From assembly GCA_945883615.1 (NCBI GenBank), contig CAMCYB010000064.1:1-7510 (forward strand): 7,510 bases of DNA. The letters run 5' to 3'. This stretch comes from Bordetella parapertussis (lineage in GTDB: Bacteria > Pseudomonadota > Gammaproteobacteria > Burkholderiales > Burkholderiaceae_B). A program made the translations under genes and the position numbers. The notes below the pieces were generated by a model. That model made no database searches. It saw nothing but the letters and a program-made list of their open reading frames with translations, and was not told the DNA's origin. Shown one piece after another: positions 1 through 7,510 of the stretch; the stretch's first letter is position 1; every line of letters starts with the position of its first letter.

Positions 1-143
1 GGGCGCAGTACCCTGATTCGGGGTGCTAAACGGGCTAAAATGCCCAAATATCTGTCCATATTGGGCAAAAAAGTAAATATTATTGAATCAGTAAATTTCT
101 ACCGCGGAAATTTCCGCTTTAAACCGACTTATTCAGACCTTCC
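1..143. mobile_element. IS5-family insertion sequence, one end only
   Basis: The inner edge of this element is CTTATTCAGACCTTCC at 128-143, which on the minus strand reads GGAAGGTCTGAATAAG. This closely resembles the terminal inverted repeat of IS5 (GGAAGGTGCGAATAAG-like, from memory). It lies directly against CTAG (144-147), the kind of 4-base target that IS5-group elements duplicate. The MFS reading frame outside it is cut off at exactly this point. The remaining bases hold small hairpins and no recognisable transposase domain, as expected for the non-coding end of such an element. If the transposase runs rightward from outside the window, it would most plausibly end at the TGA at 14-16, leaving only about four codons visible; that is a guess. 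The rest of the element lies to the left of the window. Confidence 0.8.
41..67 (-). terminator. Hairpin inside the IS end, possible weak terminator
   Basis: TGCCCAAATAT (41-51) and ATATTGGGCA (58-67) pair with one bulged base around a 6-base loop. Read on the minus strand the stem is followed by TTTT, so it could stop transcripts entering the element from the broken MFS gene. The stem is short and the T run is only four bases, so this is tentative. A separate perfect 14-base palindrome, GCGGAAATTTCCGC, lies at 104-117. Confidence 0.3.
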
Positions 144-616
144 CTAGGTACCACTAAGCCGGCTAGCATACCGCCAACCGGTACACCCGTTTGTTTAATT
201 GAAAAAACCAATGACAAGCGCTCAGGCGGGGTCGATTGAATCAACAGGTGTGAACTGGCTGGTGTTATGGGGCCGTAACCTAAACCAATTAGCATTGCCC
301 CGATAACAATCGTGACCGGGTGCGCAACGGCACAAAGCAATAAACCAGCTGAAGTTATACCCAAGCAAACTTGGCTTAAACCTAATGCACCCCAGCGTTT
401 AACCGCTGTGCCGCCCAAAATGGTTGCAAACATGGCTGCTATGTAAACGGCCGCCACATAGAAACCCACAAAAGCTGGCGACACGCCAATTGAACTACCG
501 ACGACAGGTGCCATCACTGGCAAAGTAATCAGCGCCATGGAGCTTAGGGCTTGAATGGCGAGTGTTGCGACCAACACCCCTGTGGAGCTGGGAGGCTGAC
601 CTTGTGATGCTGTCAT
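119..616 (-). pseudogene. MFS transporter, N-terminal remnant cut by IS5-family element
   Basis: This is the first part of a major facilitator superfamily (MFS) permease of the inner membrane. The preferred start is the ATG at 616 (MTASQGQPP), which has AAGG four bases upstream. An in-frame ATG at 649 has no ribosome binding site and lies inside the predicted promoter. From 616, hydrophobic segments at about residues 14-40, 49-69, 79-99, 102-125 and 137-157 correspond to TM1-TM5. The loop between TM2 and TM3 (GGTAVKRWG) fits MFS motif A. Host sequence ends at the CTAG at 144-147, around residues 157-158. The last seven residues (EGLNKSV) are read from the IS end before a TAA at 119-121. A full MFS protein has about 400 residues and 12 helices, so TM6-TM12 are missing and the product should not transport. 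The substrate cannot be told. The gene lies 101 bases downstream of ccsA on the same strand and appears to have its own promoter. Its other half may survive beyond the IS. Confidence 0.85.
128..147. repeat. IS5-type terminal inverted repeat plus CTAG target site
   Basis: Positions 128-143 form a 16-base terminal repeat and 144-147 are the palindromic CTAG target. The partner repeat and the second CTAG copy must lie left of the window, so the duplication cannot be confirmed here. Confidence 0.75.
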
Positions 617-638
617 GTGGCCTTGATTTTTTTCAATT

Positions 639-667
639 GTTATATACATATTTTATATACATAACAA
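639..667 (-). promoter_or_regulatory. Predicted sigma-70 promoter of the broken MFS gene
   Basis: On the minus strand a TTGTTA -35 box (662-667) and a TATAAC -10 box (639-644) are separated by 17 bases. Transcription would begin near 632 and give a leader of roughly 16 bases before the ATG at 616. The spacer is very AT-rich and contains a near-repeat of TATGTATATAA that overlaps the -10 box, so a second -10 placement is possible. If real, this promoter now reads into the IS5-family element. Confidence 0.45.
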
Positions 668-696
668 CTGAAAAAACGATTGCAGCTTAAGTTAAC

Positions 697-722
697 CTTA
701 AAAATTAATCTTAAAAATTAAA
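697..722. repeat. Tandem 13-base AT-rich repeat at the ccsA 3' end
   Basis: CTTAAAAATTAAT (697-709) is followed directly by CTTAAAAATTAAA (710-722), differing only in the last base. The second copy contains the ccsA stop codon (718-720). There is no GC-rich stem here, so it does not look like an ordinary intrinsic terminator. It may simply be a small slippage duplication. Confidence 0.6.
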
Positions 723-2049
723 GTGCCCCGTAAGAGTGCAAGCCAGACAAGAACATGTTGACGCCCAAAAATGCAAAACCGGTAATCAGTAAACCAACCA
801 ATGCCCAATAGGCTGACACCGTACCGCGCATACCTTTCATTAAACGCAAGTGCAACCAAGCTGCATAGTTTAGCCACACAATCAATGCCCACGTTTCTTT
901 AGGGTCCCACTGCCAATAAGCGCCCCACGCATCAGCGGCCCATAGGGCACCTAAAATCGTGGCAATAGTGAAAAACGCAAAACCGATGGCGATAGCTCTA
1001 TACATAATGTCATCAAGCACTTCAAATGACGGTAGTTTTTCTGCAATAGGGCCTCGAAAAAACAAGATTGATCCAACAACGATTGCGCCGATACCAAAAT
1101 AAATCATCCAGGTAGCCGACAACCCATCAGAGCGAAATACCATTGGTTCAGCCGCTAACAGCACGCCCATAATAAATAAGGGCATAAGTTTTAGCCACGA
1201 ACGAGTTTGACCGTTTTCTTTAACTAAATATGCAAAGCCCACCATGGCCGCTAATGAAAACGTGCCGTAGCCAATAAAATTAGCCGGCACATGTATTTTC
1301 ATCCACCAACTTTTTAGGGCTGGCACTAAAGGCTGAATCTGGTAAGCGTCTCGAGTGATTGAATACCATAATAAAAAAACAACTGTTGAGGCCACAACAA
1401 GCATGACAAAGCCACCGAGTGCACGGGTGTTATAGCGACGTTCATAGTACAAATAAAACAATGCAGTGATGATCGCAAACAGCACAAAGACTTCATACAA
1501 ATTACTGACAGGTATGTGACCTAAGTCAGGGCCTAGCAAATGCCCCTCTCGCCAACGCACGAGCAACCCGGTCGTACCAGCAAATATCGCAGACCAAGTG
1601 AGTGCGGTACCTAACCATGCCGCAGTTTTACTAAACAAACCTACCCAATAACAAATCGTCGCAACAACAAAGAGTACGCACATCCATAAAACGGCAGACT
1701 GAGACGACAACAAATACTTTAAGAGGAAAGCTTGGTCAGCTCGTGCTAAATCACCTTGATATAACCAAATAGCTAACAGCGCTGTTAAACCACTTACGAC
1801 CAGAAGCGTTCTTAACGGTCGCCATAACCAACCTAGCCACACAGTAAATGGAACTGTTGAAACGAGGATAATTTTTTCATAATAATCCATCGAATCAGGG
1901 TATTGCATGAGCGCGTAGGCTGCCCCGACTGATAACAAAAGAAAAAATGTGACGTCGGTCCAGTCAACTCGACGTTTAACAAGATGTGACTCGCTGGGGC
2001 CATTCAAGTCACCCCATTGCGGTACGCCCGGTACAGTCGTTGTATTCAT
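718..2049 (-). CDS. ccsA: System II cytochrome c biogenesis protein CcsA (ResC/CcsB-type WWD protein)
   Basis: This inner-membrane haem-handling protein works with ResB to carry haem to the periplasm and join it to apocytochrome c. The 443-residue protein is almost entirely membrane-spanning. The family signature WWD motif is clear at about residues 374-390 (AWGAYWQWDPKETW). Histidines likely to bind haem are H253 (in KIHVPANFIGYG), H400 (in WLHLRLMKG) and H438 (in GLHSYG). The last two are spaced like the published pair in fused CcsBA proteins; this assignment is from memory. Compared with the shorter Bacillus ResC there appears to be added membrane sequence between H253 and the WWD segment (about 284-345), plus a hydrophilic N-terminal tail of about 30 residues before the first helix. 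The ATG overlaps the resB stop by four bases, and AAGGA lies six bases upstream, so translation is probably coupled. Databases name this subunit either CcsA or CcsB. It looks intact. Confidence 0.95.
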   Translation of the reverse strand: MNTTTVPGVPQWGDLNGPSESHLVKRRVDWTDVTFFLLLSVGAAYALMQYPDSMDYYEKIILVSTVPFTVWLGWLWRPLRTLLVVSGLTALLAIWLYQGDLARADQAFLLKYLLSSQSAVLWMCVLFVVATICYWVGLFSKTAAWLGTALTWSAIFAGTTGLLVRWREGHLLGPDLGHIPVSNLYEVFVLFAIITALFYLYYERRYNTRALGGFVMLVVASTVVFLLWYSITRDAYQIQPLVPALKSWWMKIHVPANFIGYGTFSLAAMVGFAYLVKENGQTRSWLKLMPLFIMGVLLAAEPMVFRSDGLSATWMIYFGIGAIVVGSILFFRGPIAEKLPSFEVLDDIMYRAIAIGFAFFTIATILGALWAADAWGAYWQWDPKETWALIVWLNYAAWLHLRLMKGMRGTVSAYWALVGLLITGFAFLGVNMFLSGLHSYGAL

Positions 2050-4127
2050 GACGATTCCTTCTTCAAATCAAGGCGATTCATCGCCTGCTGAAATTGTTCA
2101 AACTCTCGGTTGAAATCAAGTGTACGTTTTTGAGACGTCATGGCAGCTAATACATGTGTGTTTTCACCTGGTTTCTGGCGTAACCAAACCCAAATACGGC
2201 GGTCACGGACATAAAACATTGAAAATACACCTAGAATTAATAATACACAACCAATATACACAGACACCATACCGGGTGCACGACTAACCTGAAAAACACT
2301 CGCCTGAACATGGTTAAATGTTTTAAGTGTAAATAAGATAGGGGCTGGGTACAACGATAAATCAGACAGTGCTGCAATAGCCGTTTGCGTCCATTGACCT
2401 TGCTGCGCATCAAGTGGGTCAAAAGCTGGGCGGCCCGCTTGAGCCCGAGACAGCGTTCGCAACTCAGCTAATGAAGAACCCAATACTCTCACCACCACAT
2501 CGGCCGCGCGTGGCAGCTCGTTAGCCGGCACGTTCTTTTCTAGAAACGCAGAAACCCCTTGCAAACCACTCTGCGCAAAGGTGTCTAAGGTTCTCTCTGC
2601 AGAAAGCTGTAAGGCCTGTTGATCTGCCATAGAACTCGCATTATTGATCGCAAATTGTCTTGCCGCAGCATTTCTAAGCTCTGGACTGGCTAAGGCAGCG
2701 CGTAATTCCATGAACTCAACCGGACTTGATTGGTCGTCAACAGGTATACGCATGTACCTAAAACCACCACCTTGATTCGGGTCTTCAACACCCGCTAATA
2801 AAACTCGAGCGCCATCTAGCTCAATAGGCAACATGTAATTATGAAAACGGTTGGCTTGACCGCTTTCATCAATAACCCGATACTCAACGCTCGGACCAAT
2901 GTTACGAAGATCTGTCGATTTCTTTGATGCGGCGCTACCCGTTACCGCCGCCACATGCTCTCTAAGAACCTGAGGCTGCGGATCACCAGCGCTTAGATCT
3001 TCAACATTTATCGGACGTAACCCCGTTACCTCAACCTGGACCTTACGATCATTTTGACCTAAAGTGAGCTCAACACTTTCACCCACCTGCTTTGTCATTG
3101 AGATCGGTTCAACTCGGGGCCCTTGAAGGGGGTACCCCTCAAGCACCAATTCACTGCCCCCATCATCGAAGCTTGATTGATAGACAGTAACCCCTTTGTA
3201 GCGAAGCGGCTCATTGACTTCAATCGTGACATCGAATGACTTCCCTGTATCGGGGTCGGTCACCTGAACATCGCTTGCGAAACGGCTGGGCATACCCGTC
3301 GAGTAATAATCGATATGAAATTTATTAAGCTTGAGCTCAAATGGCAAGGGCTGAACTAGAGCACCATTGCCAACATTCACAATAGCGTTACTACGGGTAG
3401 CCCCTTCAGGAATCAAAACATTTGATCTAAAGCTAGGGTTGTCGATCGACAAACGCCCCGATGGGGGAACATCAGCAATCAACATATTTTCAAGAAGTGG
3501 TTTTTTATCAAATAGCCATACTTGCAACCGAACAGGCAACTCACTGTCGAGCAAACCACCAATGCAAATGATAACGATCGACGCATGCGCTGCAATATAA
3601 CCAAGACGGTTTGCACTACCGCGTTTAGCAGCTAGTAAAACGCCGTTTTCTTCTTGGCGTGTTTTAAAACCGTAGCCCTGTTTAGCTAACCATGCTGAAA
3701 CTGCTTGTGTACTTGAGGTTAAGTCTCGTGCTGTATCAACTTCAACGCGGTGGTGAAAGGCGCGAAGGCTTGAGCCTCGCACCGTTTCGCGATAAGACCG
3801 CATGTCTTTGATCATTTTTGGGGCGTTTCGCGTCAAGCATAAGCTTGTAGACACGACTAAAAACGCCATGATCAGTAAAAACCACCAGTTGTTGTATATA
3901 GACCAAACCGAAAATTTATTCAGTACTTCAAACCAAAAAGGACCAAACTGATCGATGTAGGTATTTTCAGCTCTATTTTGCGGCAATACAGTACCGACAA
4001 TGCTAGCAACGCAAATAATGGTTAGCAAGCTAATTGAAAAGCGCATTGAACCCAGAAGCTCAATGATGTCAGCAAATGAAACACTGCGCAGCGTTGGTGC
4101 CGGCGGCGTAACAGCGCTTGTCTGCAT
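2046..4127 (-). CDS. resB: System II cytochrome c biogenesis protein ResB (CcsB)
   Basis: This is the second half of the cytochrome c synthase, anchored in the inner membrane with a large periplasmic domain thought to bind apocytochrome. At 693 residues it is longer than Bacillus ResB, as I recall is usual for betaproteobacteria. Membrane helices lie at about residues 29-48, 80-98, 176-194 and 620-639, the family arrangement of three near the N terminus and one near the C terminus. Recognisable family segments are IGTVLPQ-like VGTVLPQ (44-50), FGPFWFEV (61-68), the RLGYIAAH segment with H181, and NEPLRYKGVTVYQSSF (305-320). The periplasmic part spans about 195-619; residues 475-590 are Ala/Leu-rich and probably helical. 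A cytoplasmic tail follows DRRIWVWL. The start is supported by AAGGG eight bases upstream (4136-4140). It lies 129 bases downstream of the cytochrome c4 gene and overlaps ccsA. No CcdA/DsbD or CcsX/ResA thiol partner is in the window. Confidence 0.95.
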   Translation of the reverse strand: MQTSAVTPPAPTLRSVSFADIIELLGSMRFSISLLTIICVASIVGTVLPQNRAENTYIDQFGPFWFEVLNKFSVWSIYNNWWFLLIMAFLVVSTSLCLTRNAPKMIKDMRSYRETVRGSSLRAFHHRVEVDTARDLTSSTQAVSAWLAKQGYGFKTRQEENGVLLAAKRGSANRLGYIAAHASIVIICIGGLLDSELPVRLQVWLFDKKPLLENMLIADVPPSGRLSIDNPSFRSNVLIPEGATRSNAIVNVGNGALVQPLPFELKLNKFHIDYYSTGMPSRFASDVQVTDPDTGKSFDVTIEVNEPLRYKGVTVYQSSFDDGGSELVLEGYPLQGPRVEPISMTKQVGESVELTLGQNDRKVQVEVTGLRPINVEDLSAGDPQPQVLREHVAAVTGSAASKKSTDLRNIGPSVEYRVIDESGQANRFHNYMLPIELDGARVLLAGVEDPNQGGGFRYMRIPVDDQSSPVEFMELRAALASPELRNAAARQFAINNASSMADQQALQLSAERTLDTFAQSGLQGVSAFLEKNVPANELPRAADVVVRVLGSSLAELRTLSRAQAGRPAFDPLDAQQGQWTQTAIAALSDLSLYPAPILFTLKTFNHVQASVFQVSRAPGMVSVYIGCVLLILGVFSMFYVRDRRIWVWLRQKPGENTHVLAAMTSQKRTLDFNREFEQFQQAMNRLDLKKESS

Positions 4128-4150
4128 TATGAAAACCCTTCAAAATTGAC

Positions 4151-4166
4151 GGGCTACCATAAGCCC
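4151..4166 (-). promoter_or_regulatory. Small hairpin just upstream of the resB ribosome binding site
   Basis: GGGCT (4151-4155) and AGCCC (4162-4166) form a 5-base-pair stem with a 6-base loop. In the minus-strand transcript it lies about ten bases upstream of the resB Shine-Dalgarno sequence. It is too small to claim a function. Confidence 0.3.
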
Positions 4167-4208
4167 ATTAGAAGTATGACCTCTAAACAAGCAGTACGTT
4201 CACGCTAA

Positions 4209-4239
4209 CTACACCAAATAAGGGTTATTCCTTGTGTAG
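4209..4239 (-). promoter_or_regulatory. Hairpin after the cytochrome c4 stop codon
   Basis: The outer stem CTACAC/GTGTAG (4209-4214 with 4234-4239) encloses an inner stem AATAA/TTATT around GGG, with an asymmetric internal loop. It begins 17 bases after the cytochrome c4 stop in the minus-strand transcript. It has no clear T run, so it is more likely an RNA-stabilising or processing element, or a leaky terminator, than a full terminator. Confidence 0.4.
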
Positions 4240-4256
4240 AGTGAGACGACTGATAA

Positions 4257-4970
4257 TTAACGCAACCCAGCTGCGTAATCTGAAACCGCCTTAATGTCAT
4301 CGGGTGTCATTCTAGCGGCGATTTGAGACATCATTGTGCTGTTGCCACGATGGCCCGCGCTAAAGTACTTAAGCTGGTCTTCAATATAGCTAGCATATTG
4401 GCCGCCCAGACGAGGGTACAAAGATGGAATTCCTGCACCATCGGCAGAATGGCAACCCGCGCAGGCCGGCACACCACGATCTGCTATGCCACCACGCCAA
4501 ATTTCTTGGCCACGCTCAATAGATTTTAAATTTGAAGCATTAGCTGGGGCCGTTAAACTTTGCTCAGCAAGATATAACGACACATTTCGCATATCGGCTT
4601 CGGTAAGCGGTGTAGCAAGAGCCGTCATCATGGAAGGTGCGCCATCAGCACCTCTGCGCAACGCCATGGTGGCGCCCTCTTTTACTTTAAATTCAACGAG
4701 CTGTTTATATAAGTATTCGTGCGACTGAGCCGACAAGTTGGGGTTGACGGGCAAAGCACTGTTACCGCCTGGGCCATGACACGCGATACAGGCAACAATA
4801 CCGCGAGCAGAATCACCTTGCTCATAGAGCTTGGCCCCCTGCTTAACATCGGGCATGACAGGGCCCGTTATCGTTCCAGATGCCAGAGCGGGCGATACCC
4901 ATAAAATTGATGCAACCGTAGCTAAAGCAACGTATGCAAAAGAGACTGCTGATGAACGAACACGCTTCAT
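4257..4970 (-). CDS. Dihaem cytochrome c4, periplasmic electron carrier
   Basis: This is an exported cytochrome with two class I haem domains, which typically passes electrons from the bc1 complex to terminal oxidases. The 237-residue precursor has a Sec signal peptide: basic MKRVR, a hydrophobic stretch at 8-27, and probable cleavage after ALA at residue 30. Haem 1 is attached at CIACH (61-65) and haem 2 at CAGCH (170-174). Candidate axial methionines are M114/M115 (before TALATPLTEADM) and M213/M214 (before SQIAARMTPDDI), in the two-fold repeated pattern of cytochrome c4. The start has GAGG six bases upstream and a good -10 box about 55 bases upstream. It is first in a minus-strand cluster with resB and ccsA, whose products must attach its haems. 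A cytochrome c553-like name is possible, but two haem domains at this length favour c4. Confidence 0.92.
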   Translation of the reverse strand: MKRVRSSAVSFAYVALATVASILWVSPALASGTITGPVMPDVKQGAKLYEQGDSARGIVACIACHGPGGNSALPVNPNLSAQSHEYLYKQLVEFKVKEGATMALRRGADGAPSMMTALATPLTEADMRNVSLYLAEQSLTAPANASNLKSIERGQEIWRGGIADRGVPACAGCHSADGAGIPSLYPRLGGQYASYIEDQLKYFSAGHRGNSTMMSQIAARMTPDDIKAVSDYAAGLR

Positions 4971-4986
4971 ATATGACCTCGACAGA

Positions 4987-5010
4987 TTCGGCTACTGCTT
5001 CGGCTACTGC
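4987..5010. repeat. Perfect tandem 12-base repeat in the cytochrome c4 leader
   Basis: TTCGGCTACTGC occurs twice in a row with no mismatch (4987-4998 and 4999-5010). It lies between the predicted minus-strand transcription start (near 5017) and the cytochrome c4 ribosome binding site, so it would be in the mRNA leader. It also lies where the -35 region of the plus-strand engB promoter should be. It may be a regulator site pair or a recent slippage duplication. Confidence 0.85.
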
Positions 5011-5023
5011 TTTAACCCTGGCG

Positions 5024-5052
5024 ATTATACAATAGGGATTCACCGCTAGTTA
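5024..5052 (-). promoter_or_regulatory. Predicted sigma-70 promoter for cytochrome c4-resB-ccsA
   Basis: The minus strand carries a perfect TATAAT -10 box at 5024-5029. The best -35 position at 17-base spacing is TAACTA (5047-5052), a poor match, which suggests an activator may help. Transcription would start near 5017, giving a leader of about 46 bases that includes the tandem 12-base repeat. Confidence 0.5.
5028..5033 (+). promoter_or_regulatory. Possible -10 box of the engB-hemB promoter
   Basis: TACAAT on the plus strand matches the -10 consensus at five of six bases and would start transcription near 5040, about 26 bases before the engB start. No convincing -35 box lies 16-18 bases upstream, where the tandem repeat is found. 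The box overlaps the opposing TATAAT by two bases. Confidence 0.3.
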
Positions 5053-5065
5053 GGGCTAATTTATC

Positions 5066-7364
<2,299 letters not shown>

Positions 7365-7510
7365 GTAAGCGTCCAGCGAACACATATTGCCAGAACGCAT
7401 GATTTTGATTTCGGTTAAGCAGCAACAACTTCAGGTTGCCAGCGATGTGGCAATAGTTCTTCGATCTGACTGGCTTTCTGCGTGGGCAGTCGAGTCAGTA
7501 CATCTTTGAT
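7365..7510. mobile_element. IS66-family insertion sequence, transposase 3' end
   Basis: The element begins with GTAAGCGTCC at 7365; GTAAGCG is a typical IS66-family terminus as I recall. About 50 bases further in, the end of an IS66 TnpC transposase begins on the minus strand. The MFS frame outside is truncated at this point. IS66 elements usually make an 8-base target duplication; the host copy here would be AAATAAAA (7357-7364), but the partner copy lies beyond the window. The accessory genes tnpA and tnpB would lie further to the right. Confidence 0.85.
7415..7510 (-). CDS. tnpC: IS66-family transposase TnpC, C-terminal 31 residues
   Basis: The frame enters from the right edge and ends at a TAA at 7415-7417. 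The visible residues, starting IKDVLTRLPTQKAS and continuing to LLPHRWQPEVVAA, match the conserved end of IS66 transposases (pattern DVLxRLPT...IDxLLPHxW). This tail follows the DDE catalytic domain, so no catalytic residue is visible. The stop codon lies 50 bases from the element's end. The rest of the gene, which should be about 500 residues long, is outside the window, so whether this copy is active cannot be judged. Confidence 0.9.
   Translation of the reverse strand: MKDVLTRLPTQKASQIEELLPHRWQPEVVAA

Noticed and set aside
1..147. Plus-strand frame open from the left edge to the TAG at 145-147
   Set aside because: Its translation does not resemble an IS5 transposase, and it runs through the terminal repeat to end in the target site. 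It is most likely chance openness in a non-coding IS end.
691..722. AT-rich near-palindrome after ccsA as an intrinsic terminator
   Set aside because: The pairing is almost all A-T, and there is no GC-rich stem followed by a T run.
3367..3600. Plus-strand open frame inside resB
   Set aside because: It is the antisense shadow of a well-supported conserved gene and resembles no known protein.
4323..4904. Several plus-strand frames opposite the cytochrome c4 gene
   Set aside because: They overlap each other and are antisense to clear CXXCH haem motifs. None has a recognisable domain or start signal.
4843..5043. Minus-strand frame overlapping the cytochrome c4 start, with a repeated AVAE motif
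   Set aside because: The repeat comes from the tandem 12-base DNA duplication in the leader, and the rest is the cytochrome gene read in another frame. It has no ribosome binding site and resembles no protein I recognise.

Overview
The window looks like chromosome of a moderate-GC betaproteobacterium, most likely of the Alcaligenaceae. The clearest clues are an EngB/YsxC protein that reads like Bordetella EngB from end to end (start MSILHRASF, end ISPQVVP), a large split ResB (CcsB) with a CcsA carrying betaproteobacterial features, and the order cytochrome c4 - ccsB - ccsA diverging from engB - hemB. This placement comes from remembered family sequences, not from a database search.

Layout: positions 1-143 are one end of an IS5-family insertion sequence. 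It sits in a CTAG site inside a minus-strand MFS transporter gene, of which only the N-terminal part remains (to 616). Next, also on the minus strand, is a c-type cytochrome module: ccsA (718-2049), resB/ccsB (2046-4127, 4-base overlap) and, upstream, a dihaem cytochrome c4 (4257-4970). A 95-base divergent promoter region (4971-5065) separates this from a plus-strand pair, engB (5066-5689, TTG start) and hemB (5686-6699, 4-base overlap). The 3' end of hemB overlaps by 40 bases the 3' end of a second minus-strand MFS gene. That gene keeps only its C-terminal part, because an IS66-family element begins at 7365 and runs off the window. The last 96 bases encode the C terminus of the IS66 transposase (TnpC).

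Function: HemB makes porphobilinogen for haem synthesis. ResB and CcsA form the System II (Ccs) machine that carries haem across the inner membrane and attaches it to CXXCH motifs. The neighbouring cytochrome c4 is a natural substrate, with two such motifs. EngB is a ribosome-assembly GTPase with no direct link to haem. The core five genes look intact and ordinary. The unusual part is the edges, where two different MFS genes are each broken by a different insertion sequence. The visible IS parts are almost equally long (143 and 146 bases), which suggests the window may be a whole contig that ended in multi-copy IS sequence at both sides.

I found no CRISPR array, tRNA, rRNA, defence system, phage gene or convincing new system. 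The observations worth a second look are the two IS junctions, the compact divergent promoter region with its tandem 12-mer, and the hairpins between the cytochrome gene and resB.
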